Translations under genes and position numbers: made by a program
Notes under the pieces: model-generated
Databases searched by the model: none
Told to the model about the DNA's origin: nothing
The model's input: the letters and a program-made list of their open reading frames with translations, nothing else
In this document: positions 1 through 9,306 of the stretch, in pieces
Layout: the number at the start of each line of letters is the position of its first letter
Position numbering within the stretch: position 1 is the stretch's first letter
From: Brachypodium distachyon
Lineage: Eukaryota > Streptophyta > Magnoliopsida > Poales > Poaceae
DNA length: 64,000 nt
Direction: 5' to 3'
Assembly (NCBI RefSeq): GCF_000005505.3
Contig: NC_016134.3
Span: 12,878,624 to 12,942,623 of the forward strand

Positions 1-627
1 CCAGACACCATCTCACAACATGTGTACCTTCGCGGTAGATCTTCCAACAATGACATTGATCTCCATTGCCATCCACATGTACGATAAGCAGCCGTCGCCT
101 CCTGTGGAAAGGAAGCAAGAGAATGTAGGTTTATGGCTGTCGTCTGTCATGGCACGTGTTGGTGCTGGGAGGACCACCACGCCTCTGTCAGGGAACAGCG
201 GGTTGTGCACTTCATATGTGTATTTGTGGTTCTGGAATCTGGAGATGAAGACACTGTCGTTCCGGCATTGCTCAATCATTATTCTGTTGATGGTGTCCAA
301 GCTTAAGGTTGCCATGCGGCGGAGGACGGAGGCGAGCTCCGGCTCTTGGGTCTGGGTCAGCAACGGCACGAAGCGAGGAAGAACCTTGGCCGACTCGGGT
401 GTATCGGTAAAGAACACGCCATTGACGTACAAGCCGAGGAGGCGGGGCGGGTGGCGCTGGCGGAATTGGCGGAGGAAGGCCCGGTTGGCAGCGTTGTGGA
501 ACCAGCGCTTGCAGACGAGCGCGGCGCGGGCGAGTGTGGTGGGGAGGCCGACGCGGAGGAGGTTGTCGTCGTCGAGCACCTTGGACACGAGGGCCGCGGC
601 CGCGGCCGGCGAGGGCAGGAAATCCAT
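1..627 (-). pseudogene. F-box protein gene, copy A, 3' end outside the window
   Basis: The frame starts at 627 (MDFLPSPAAAAALVSKVL) and runs to a stop at 13-15, about 204 residues. Residues ~10-55 are an F-box (KVLDDDNLLRVGLPTTLARA then LVCKRWF), the domain that binds SKP1 in SCF ubiquitin ligases. The rest matches the grass F-box-associated region of copies B and C. Compared with copy C, the F-box has lost four residues (REIL region), a small deletion removes residues between STGKTF and KVYML, and a stop replaces the Gln after KVHML. The homologous sequence continues off the left edge. The protein is probably truncated and non-functional. A 5'-UTR intron lies upstream. Confidence 0.8.
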
Positions 628-990
628 TGTTGGCCGATCTTTGAATAAGGAAGAGAAATCAAAATCTTACACTTATGGTATCATTCCCCTCCTCTGCTGC
701 TGGAACAAGGAAAGGTAGGAGTTTAAGAAGAAAAGTCAAGCTAGGGTTCCGTGCAAGAAACGAAATTGGGGCAAAATAAGACTTACCTGGAATCGCGAGA
801 GGGGAAGGTGGATTTGTGGGGGCGCAGGCACCGACCGCCGTCGGGGGTTCAATTCGGACCGCCGGCAGAAGTCCCGTGCCAGGGTGGATGCCGGTCTGGC
901 TCGGTCCGAGCTCGCCGCGAGCTGTGCGGCAGCGGCTGCCTAGGAGAGTCAGGGTTCGTAGGAACTGAGAAGCAGTTAATTTTGACCTAG
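628..990 (-). promoter_or_regulatory. 5' leader of F-box copy A with UTR intron
   Basis: On the minus strand a consensus donor (CCAG|GTAAGT, last exon base 787) precedes a short pyrimidine-rich intron that ends just upstream of the F-box ATG. Copies B (46,413) and C (60,262) have the equivalent donor, so a 5'-UTR intron is an ancestral feature of the family. The first exon would lie at about 787-960 in GC-rich sequence. Confidence 0.5.
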
Positions 991-1049
991 GCAAATGGGA
1001 CTGGACTGGGCTCGAGGCATCTATGGGCATTGAAAACTGAGCGTGGGCC

Positions 1050-1240
1050 GCCAGTGGGCCAAAATGGCCAGCTCGCCGAGCTGGACCGAGCTCAGCTCGG
1101 CTCGGCCTGAAGATGTGACGAGCCGTTTTCGTGGGCTAGGCTTGGTCTAAAAAAATCAGGCTCGGGGCGAACTGGCTCGGCTCGCCACGGGCTCGGGCCA
1201 GCTCACCGAGCCCAGCTCGAACGTCCACCCTGAGTCCCAT
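1050..1240. repeat. GC-rich CTCGG/AGCTCG repeat relic
   Basis: A low-complexity tract of alternating gctcg/cgagc words ends near cgtccaccctgag, a style typical of degenerate hAT-like MITEs in plants. Copy B has a shortened counterpart at 46,680-46,800. I see no terminal repeat pair or target duplication, so the class is uncertain. Confidence 0.35.
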
Positions 1241-2092
1241 CAATGCGGCGCTTCGTGGTGGTGTGGAGCAGAGCAGGCAGCCCACCAGGACAGGGTGAGA
1301 AAAGGTAATCTCCCATGGAATTCATTCACATGACACCTAGCCGTACTCCATTTCTATCTGCCTGTTTCCAAAAAAAAATCACTGTGAACTTCAAAGATAT
1401 TTTTCAGAGAAATAAAATAAATAAATCCTGCGCACAGTTTGAGATCCCAAACTAGAATATTTTCCAACATGCAAAGAATAACAGAAATAGCAAGGAGGAT
1501 GTCATTACATGCTTAATCAGGAAGCTTGTTATTTAACTGTAACCACTCTGAAAATACTTCTCTTGCCATCAGCACCTGCTCCTTTCTACAGTAATTAACA
1601 GGCTCAGTGATTGGCTTCACATTGATTAAAGCCACACAACGGGCAAGTCAAGATTACAAGATCCTCCCATTTGGTCCAAGTACACAGCCCCAGTCCCGAC
1701 TGACAAGTCAATAACTGCTCTTCTTGACAGTAAGATGCTGAAAAGCATGGGACGAGCAATTTGTGATGACAATGACTTTGAACTGCCAATAAATGACATT
1801 TTGGGACTCGTTTGGACAGTCCAAGCGCCTAAAGCTCATAAAATCATGCGGAGAGACTCAAAAGACGAAGACCAAGGCTTCGAGTCTTTGGATCCAGGTA
1901 GCTTCCGCTGTGGTGAGGCCACCTTTCTGGCTATCACATGCATCCGCTCCGTATCTGCAGGTCTCCTTGATCTGCAAGCCTTCCTGACTGCAACACCTAC
2001 AGTTTTTTCCTACCTAGCTTACCGAATATTCCAAGACCTAAATCATCAAGTGATTCTTCTCGCAGCATTCTTATTCGTGCAGGCACCGCACC

Positions 2093-4305
2093 TTGGGTTC
2101 TGCCAATTTCTTCTTCATCGTGCTTGCAGCTGCAGCATCGTTGCTGGCCATGCAGGGATCCAACTATGGCGTCTATCCCATTGTCAACCTCCCAACACTG
2201 TTGATCAATAAAAAACCTCCCTCCCAAACGGCTTGAGCTACATGGACGGTACAACCGTCCGTGCCATCGTCCTCCGTTCACCAAGGGCACGGCCTTTTTC
2301 TTTTGATGGGTAGTCCTTTGCTGAAGGGTTCTTCTGTGCCTCCCTCTGTGATGTCTTCCTCTTTTCTGTCTTCATTGTAAGCACTGACAGTGGCGGCTGG
2401 TTCTACGACATGGCAACTGGACCGCAGGTTATCTGGTTGGCCAACCGGGCTGGCCCTGTCAGGGAGAACACCACCCTTGAGCTTACTAGGAATGGCAACC
2501 TCATCCTCCGTGATGCCAATGGGATCATGGGAGGATGGTCTGGTCTAGTGGCACTTCAGACAAATCCATGATTGGCATGGAGATCACGAAGTTCGGCAAC
2601 CTGGTGCTATTTGATCAGAGGAATGCAACTGTGTGGCAGTCATTTGATCATCCGACTGATTCATTGGCCCCCGTGCAATCACTTCCGCAAGGTATGAGGC
2701 TAATAGCTATTACATCTTCAACAAATTCGACTCAGAGTCAGTTGTACTATATCACGGTACTCCCAGATGGATTATATTATTATGTTGAATCCACACCACC
2801 ACAACTATACTTTTCATATGCACCGATGCAAAATTACAAGACACGAAATGATCCAACAAAGGTTGCCTTCAAGAATGGAAGATTCAGCATCATTATGCAG
2901 TCTAGTGAACCTAGAGATATCTTGCTGCCACCGGCACTGTCCAGCCAGTCCATGTGATTAGAGTCCGATGGGCACCTAAGGCTGCATCAATGGTCTGGTA
3001 ACATAAAACAATGGACTTTGTCTGATGCAATGCAGATCTCTCGTGATTGTGCTTAGTGCTTACCCAACGATGTGTGGGGACTATGGGATATGCACAAATG
3101 GGCAGTGCACATGTCTTTTTCAAAGTAATACCGATTCATACTACCTCAAGCCGGTAGACGACCGGAAGGCAAATCTTTGTTGCATGCCACTGATTCCAAT
3201 TTCTTGTCAGGACATGCAACACCATCATCTCTTTACTCTTATTGATGTTTCTTATTTTGACGAAAGCCACACGTACCGTTGTGAATTTAAACAGAAATGA
3301 TTGTACGCAAGCTTGCTTACACAATTGCTCCTGCAGGGAAGTTGTGTTCAGGTATGGCCAGGACGACTCCAACGGTGAATGTTTCTGGGTGACAAAGGTA
3401 TTCTCATTGCAATCAATACAACCTGAAGCAAATTGGATACAGAGAGAGTTGCGGTAAAACATTTGGAAGGTGCTAGACAAGAAAAGAAAAAATTCTTGGC
3501 AGAGGTTGAAACTATAGGAAGCATTGAACACATAAATCTTGTCAAGCTTACTGGCTTCTGTGCAGAGAAATCTCAGAGGCTTCTGGTATATGAATGTATG
3601 TCTAGAGGGTCACTTGATAGGTAGATCTATAACTGCCATAACAATGCCCCTCTTGACTGGTCCACTCGGTGTAGGATCATTCTAGACATTGCCAAGGTTC
3701 TATGCTATCTTCATGAGGATTGCAGACGAAAAATTGCTCATCTGGACATTAAGCCACAAAATATTCTCTTAGATGAGCACTTCAATGCCGAAGTTGCTGA
3801 TTTTGGACTACCTAAGTTAATATACAGGTATCTGTAGTGGGATGATGAGAGGAACACCAGGGTATCTGGCACCTGAATGGTTAACGTCGCAAATCAATGA
3901 AAAAGTTGACGTGTGCAGCTTTGGAGTGGTTATCTTGGAAATAATAAGTGGAAGGAAAAAGCATTGACCGTTCTCAGCCTAAGGAGAACCTTCAGCTCAT
4001 TAATTTATTACGGGAAAAGGCTCAACACAATCAATGGATTGATCTGATCGATACGAAAAGTGATGATATGGTCTCACACGAGGAGGAAGTGATTCAAATT
4101 ATGAAGCTTGCAGTCTGGTGCTTGCAGAATAATAGCATTCATAGGCCTTCCCTGTCAACTGTGATCAAGATTTTGGAAGGTACGGTAAGCGTTGAAGTTT
4201 GCATAGTTCAAAGTTTTCTCAATGCAAATTAAACCATTTCTGTTCCAGATAATCCATACCCATATTCGGTTCCAAGTCAAGCATCTATCTTATCTGGCCC
4301 ACGGT
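2093..4305 (+). pseudogene. S-domain (G-type lectin) receptor-like kinase, copy A
   Basis: This is a remnant of a plasma-membrane SD2-type receptor kinase. The signal-peptide region starts at 2,093 with TTG instead of ATG. The B-lectin domain follows (VIWLANRAGPVREN, GNLVLFDQRNATVWQSFDHP, ~2,430-2,690), then a PAN/apple-like part (CTQACLHNCSCREVVF, ~3,300-3,400) and the kinase ([44 protein letters not shown], ~3,450-4,190). It has a stop at 2,311-2,313 (TAG for Trp), a stop at 3,622-3,624 shared with copy B, frameshifts, and a deletion of roughly 310 bp that removes the membrane segment and glycine-rich loop (junction near 3,430). It cannot make a receptor. The catalytic loop is non-RD, common among immune-type kinases. 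Confidence 0.88.
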
Positions 4306-6000
4306 GAAAAGGGTGGCTAATGCAGAAAAGAAATTCCAACATATAGAGTTTGACTTTTACAACTATTTTGTATCCTACTCTTTACTATTTGTGCATGGGA
4401 TGCATGTTTTGAATTGAGAAATTCCGGCCAGTATATTGAGCGAAGTTGTACCTCTCACTATGAGGTGGTTTTTTAACGGAATGGAGGGTGTGCAGTATAA
4501 GTAAAGCCTGTCAGTTGATTTTCTAGGGTATTGTGGACATATTTACTCGAAAACTAGTTTTTGTAAGGGTAGTTTTGACGGTAACGACTTTTGAACCTGC
4601 CACTGCTGCTAATCCACTGGTCGTCCACCGCCGACCAATGCCAAAGCCATCAGCCATTTGCACATCGTACGGTCCAATCCCTGATCTTATTCGCTATCTA
4701 GTGCCCACGTGGGCTGCTATATTTGTCAGTTCATAATAGTGCTTCACCATCTGATTCGGTTCCTCAGCATAAGTGTCGCTCTTGATTGGGATGGGCACTA
4801 ATTGCTCGTTCATAATAGTTTATGCCGGAACTTTAGTGCAAAGAACGTAGAGCTCAACAATTGACATGCAAAATCTTAATAATTGTATTTGCCATTGATG
4901 ATTGGCAACAAAGATGTGTGGATGAAACGAATACAAGTTATTTTGGTTAAGTTCTGTATGTCTTTGAAATATTTTTGTGAACATTAATGTGTGATACAAT
5001 CATACAAATGGAAATTAGTATATGAAAGATTTTAGTATGACAACTTTCCAGATATACTTTTATTCTGAAATTTCACTAATACTCTTCAGAAAATCAATTG
5101 AAAAATATTATTCTCTATAAACTAACCCTTACCAGCATTAAAAAAAATAAACATTGATTTCCACTTTTTAGCATCAATGGAAATACAGACCAGTTAAAAA
5201 CATGTGATAGAAAATATTCAGGAAAAAACATGAACTTTGACCACCTAATTTACATATGATTTATCTGGATAGTTGTAGAATAACTATTTCAGATTTTGGA
5301 GCATACTTGGAACTTGATAAGAGAACACATTTTCAGAAAATTACAAACGACGCTAGCAGCCTTCACCTCAACTATCTGAATTAAATATGTGGCTTAATTA
5401 GGCTGCTGCATTAGGAGTCAGTTTTAGAATAAAGAGAGATTAGTGAAATACAGATTAACCTGAATATTAACAGTCGATGTACAACCCGAGAGCACAGCAC
5501 CTACAGCCCAATGCAAAGCCTGCACGGTTAAGGAAGCATCCTTGCAAAGTTGCGATGCTTTTATTGCAAAGTCAGTTGGAACACCGGCCTTTCCTATGAG
5601 TCAATCCTGACCGAAGCAATCTGATTTCTAAGCCTAAGAACTAAACCACGATTGAGCAGCGGCAACTCAGTCGATCTACGATGTGAGAAGGAAAAAAAAA
5701 TCAGGTTACAAGACCTAGCTAGGTACTCACCTGCACAACAGGGAACCTGGAGCAACCGCAGCCTTTGACGCGGCGACGCTACGGCGGCAGCGCGGAATCC
5801 CCCAGCCCAGCGTGATGGTCGCCCATACGCGGCCCCCACCCGGACTGTGCAGCCCGCGGCGGGGACAGAGGTTTCGAGGGAGGGCGGGCGGCGGATCGAG
5901 GTGGCTGGATGGAAGGGCGGCGGCGAGAGGTGTGGAGAGGACAGAGGGCAGTACCAGTTGGTAAAATTGAGATGGTCGCTGTGTTTGGTTCTCAGAATAG
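4306..6000. other. 3' flank of copy A with an orphan minus-strand first exon
   Basis: No intact gene is visible. The sequence is AT-rich and collinear with 50,090-51,640. Near its end (5,731-5,940) the minus strand has a GC-rich block ending in a good donor (TGTGCAG|GTGAGT, last exon base 5,731). The same donor position is kept in copy B at 51,478. It looks like the non-coding first exon of a lost minus-strand gene. Confidence 0.4.
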
Positions 6001-6317
6001 AGAAATCTAGAATGAAACCATATGATTCTTTTAAAAAAGAATATTCCTTAAATATTATTAACAATTTTATTTTTCAAAAAATACTTTCTCCGTCTAAAAT
6101 AAGTTATGTGAATTTGTATAAAAATCTATACAAAATCATGTCACTTTTTTTGTGATGGAGGGAGTAGGAGGTTTAAGTGGTTGGTTCTAGAATAAAAAAT
6201 AAATAGAACCGTTTCATTATATTTCATTCATATAGGACTAGAACCGTTCCATTTCATCTCACTTTGGACCCAGACACTGCCTAAAACAACGACAGAAATT
6301 TAGAGTGAGTACCTCCG

Positions 6318-6587
6318 TTTCCCCCTCAACTATGTCAAACCGGCTACTCAACCCCCTCAACTATAAAACCGGGCACTTAATCCCCTAATCTTTTCAAAAC
6401 CGGGCAAATCACCCCCTCACACTGCAGATGCCACCTTGTCTCACCCCCTCAACTTTGGGTGATGCCACGCTGGACTTGATTTGGCCTGAGGGGGTGATTT
6501 GCCCGGTTTTGAAAAGATTAGGGGATTAAGTGCCCGGTTTTATAGTTGAGAGGGTTAAGTAGCCGGTTTGACATAGTTGATGGGGTT
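6318..6587. repeat. Foldback MITE with ~115-bp inverted arms
   Basis: The left arm (ccccctcaactatgtcaaac from ~6,320) is repeated in inverse at the right (gtttgacatagttgatgggg ending ~6,587), and the arms match almost base for base through gggcaaatcaccccctca. RNA from it would form a long hairpin able to feed small-RNA pathways. No target duplication was resolved. Confidence 0.8.
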
Positions 6588-6599
6588 ATGTGGACTTCT

Positions 6600-7217
6600 T
6601 CCTTCTCAAAATCTTCCACATAATTCCATTTCATAATGATTTGCTACTTGCTACCTCCGTTTCAACTTTCAAGTGTGTCTCTTTCTTTCCAGGTCTTTTT
6701 CCATGTAGAGATTAAGCCATTCGTCCTTCCTCTGAATGACCACTAGCATACACATTTTTTGTCTTGATGTAGAGTGGCACTTGCATTGGGCAAAGGGATT
6801 GATGACTGGATGGTGGGAATGCAGATTGGAGGGATATTGAAGGATGCAAGCAAGTTCATGGGAGCAGGTTGGAGGTGTTGTTGGTCTAGGCTAATTTGAT
6901 TTTCTGGATCTACAATTGTCGTTGCAGAGTTGAGCATGGCTATAAAATTTGGTGGCCGGTTGAGCTCCATTTTTTGATGTGTTGTTTGCGAGCTCTCTCT
7001 ATGTGTATAGCTCAAAGTTGAAAACGGCTGATAACAACAGTGATTTTGTTTGAAAAGAGTCGTTGGCTTTGAGCTGTTGGCCAACTACCGAGTTTTGGTT
7101 GGGCCCCGCCAAAATCAACAACAATTTTATATTTACTTGGAGCAGCGGCAAGTACTTGCGCCAGGAAAATTTCTTCGCAAAACTTGCTGCAGTGGCTAGA
7201 CCCTTGTTCTCAACTGC
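6600..7217. other. Intergenic, nothing recognised
   Basis: Both strands show only short overlapping frames without a recognisable domain. Confidence 0.4.
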
Positions 7218-7220
7218 TTA

Positions 7221-8249
7221 GAGCAACTCTAGTCGTCCCCTCTAAAGGCCTCCCAAAGGCCAAACGGGGGTGCCAGTGCTTAAAAACCCACCTACCGTGT
7301 CTCTCAATTTGTTTTTTCATCCGTCGTGGCCCAACGAAACAGCCGGTGCCCCTCAGGCCACCCCTAGCCAAAGGAGGGCAAGCCGGGATGCCGGCTAAAC
7401 ACAGTAACCAAAAGAAAAAATACACACGTGTCTAGAGCATCTTCTCTCTCCCTCCTCCTTTTCTCACCGAAGCAGGGCGCGAACACGCAAGGGCTCGGGG
7501 CCATGGAGGCGGCGGTGCCTCTGGCGAGGCTGGACGGACGGTCGAGGCTGGTCGGAGGAAGACGTTGACCCGCACCACCACCCACCACAGGTATCGGCAT
7601 GGCGTTCCTCATCCGCGCGGGGCTCTCCGTGCCCGATGATGACGACTATGGCGCCACGCAAGCACGGCCTCCTCGCTTTCCTCGGGCGCCTCGTCCCTGC
7701 CCTCCTGGGGACCCCACGCACTGTTGCGGCCGTGCTCGGCGCCCCGGGTGGCTGCGCAGCTATCGTCGTCGACGGACGACGAGGGGGACGTGTTCGAGAC
7801 GTCGCGGACTTCGGGGACGAGGTCTTGGAGGAGGTGACCAACGGCTTCTTCCGCCGCGTCGCCCGGGTGCCCCAGCCGCCGTCTACCCCCTCGGACGAAG
7901 GCCCGATCTCCTCGGCCGACGTACGAGACGCCGAGGGGAGCGAGTATTTCGACGCGGCGGAGGAGGAGGGGTCGTCGGGTCCTGCGTGCCGCCTCTGGTC
8001 CTAATGCCGCGGCACCAGGGCGCGCCGGTGGACATCCGCGGTCTTCTCTCCCGCTCGTGGCTGCGCGGGGCCGTGTCCTTTTTCCCCTGCTCGTCTGACC
8101 ACGCTCGAGGTGTTTGTGAAAATGCCAGGCAATTTTTATTTTGATATGGGGATGTGACTGGTCCATAATCCCCCCTATAATTAAAAAGTAGCCGGCGCCT
8201 CCCATACGAGCAAACGCCGGACGATTTACGGGGACGAATGGAGATGCTC
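7221..8249. mobile_element. PIF/Harbinger-like element (1,029 bp) with TTA target duplication
   Basis: The ends are imperfect inverted repeats: left gagcaactctagtcgtcccc, right (reverse strand) gagcatctccattcgtcccc. Each end is flanked directly by TTA (7,218-7,220 and 8,250-8,252), the target duplication typical of PIF/Harbinger/Tourist elements. No DDE transposase is present; the GC-rich interior holds an unrecognised open frame. The element at 39,956-41,595 has related ends but different contents. Confidence 0.72.
7636..8004 (+). CDS. Unrecognised ORF inside Harbinger-like element 1
   Basis: This 122-residue frame (MMTTMAPRKHGLLAFLGRLV start) has a hydrophobic N-terminal third, a mixed middle (ADFGDEVLEEVTNGFFRRV) and an acidic C-terminal half (YFDAAEEEGSSG). 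I do not recognise the family. Amino-acid usage looks more protein-like than the overlapping Pro/Arg-rich frames on either strand, but the region is very GC-rich, where spurious open frames are common. It could be a captured host gene fragment, an accessory transposon ORF, or noise. Confidence 0.25.
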   Translation: MMTTMAPRKHGLLAFLGRLVPALLGTPRTVAAVLGAPGGCAAIVVDGRRGGRVRDVADFGDEVLEEVTNGFFRRVARVPQPPSTPSDEGPISSADVRDAEGSEYFDAAEEEGSSGPACRLWS

Positions 8250-8269
8250 TTAGCTCCTTCCCTTTTTTT

Positions 8270-8830
8270 TCAGAATGCTCTTAGCTCGTTCTTAGCAATG
8301 GGTTGTGACCGACGTTTCGCTTGCTCAGGCGGTATTTTCGGAACACCTAATTTGAGCCCACGTGTTAGTTCGCACGGCCCAGACGGTGAAACTGGGCCGA
8401 CAGTTATCTCTCCCCCGATCCCACGCCGCCGCCGCCGCGCCCTCTCCAACCTAGGCCGTTGCCGCGGACACCCGCCCCGGACCGTGGCTGCGCCCCGCGC
8501 CTCAAGGCCGCCACGCTGGCGCCTCCCCACCCCACTCCCCCCCAGCCCGCCTGCAGAGGCCCCAGGGACCAGCTGCTGCGCCGTCCAAGGCAACGGCGAG
8601 CAGCTGCGACTCGCGGCGGTGGCGGACGCGTCGCGCTGCAATGCCCAGTGGAACGCGCGGGGATGGCGGTGCACGGTGGCCCGAGCCTCGCGACGGCCAG
8701 CGGCCGCGCGTCCCGGCAAGCAGCGGCAGCGGCTCGCGGCCTCGACGGCGCGCTTACCCGCGGCGGGGAACGACGGCGGCAGCACGGCCGTGGTGGCTTC
8801 ATCCCAGCGTGATCACCGCCACGGTTAGGT
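8270..8830. other. GC-rich island, no supportable gene
   Basis: Long frames are open on both strands simply because of base composition, and all are Arg/Pro/Ala-rich. It may be a decayed 5' exon or promoter island; nothing identifies a product. Confidence 0.35.
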
Positions 8831-8979
8831 ATTGAACCTCGTATTATCAAATTATACCGACCATTCTCGTGCCTAAACCAAAATCGCATCTGCATCTATC
8901 TGGTTACAGTCATCAATTTTTCGATAACCAAAACACATCCATCAATGTAGCTTACTGGCAGCGACGAGTCCAGGGATTA

Positions 8980-9160
8980 GAGGATTTTGCACATTACAAA
9001 GAAAGAGTCCTGGGAAATATAATTTTTGCAGATTACAAAGAAAGAGTCCAGGGAATTACTCCCTCCGTTTCATAAAGATTGGCGTGGCTTTGAACTAGTT
9101 CTAGTTCAAATTCGTGCCAATCTTTATGGAATGGAGTGAGTAGAAAATTTTGCATATTAC
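8980..9160. repeat. Short tandem repeat interrupted by a MITE
   Basis: The ~35-bp unit ttttgcacattacaaagaaa + gagtcctgggaa occurs twice (about 8,990-9,056). A third, partial copy (ttttgcatattacaaaac) resumes just after the Stowaway at 9,059-9,140. Confidence 0.65.
9059..9140. mobile_element. Stowaway MITE (82 bp)
   Basis: The ends ctccctccgtttcataaaga and (reverse) ctcactccattccataaaga are near-perfect inverted repeats flanked by TA. The whole element folds into a hairpin. Confidence 0.85.
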
Positions 9161-9306
9161 AAAACTGGTGAAAAAAAAGTAAAAGGACATCCATGCATGA
9201 GGCTTCTGGAACTAAACCCCCAGGCAGAGTCTTCCTCTGGCTTTGAGTAGAGCAGGCAGACAGTCTTGAGCTTCTCTTTGTTTCCCTTCCTGAGGGTGTC
9301 AGTTTG

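Larger units (their letters stand above)
1..5960. repeat. Segmental duplication copy A (F-box + receptor-kinase unit)
   Basis: This stretch is collinear with 45,600-51,640 (copy B) and in part with 59,400-62,127 (copy C). Each copy has a minus-strand F-box gene, a short intergenic region and a plus-strand S-domain receptor kinase. A and B remain alignable by eye through the kinase 3' end and another 1.6 kb of flank, and diverge near 5,960/51,640. The left boundary lies outside the window. Confidence 0.9.

Noticed and set aside
20..718. Long plus-strand open frame opposite F-box copy A
   Set aside because: It is the antisense shadow of the GC-rich F-box exon; the minus frame has the domain and is matched by copies B and C.
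7464..8205. Overlapping minus-strand frames in Harbinger-like element 1
   Set aside because: Arg/Pro/Ser-rich composition from GC-rich DNA, no domain, and frames open on both strands at once.
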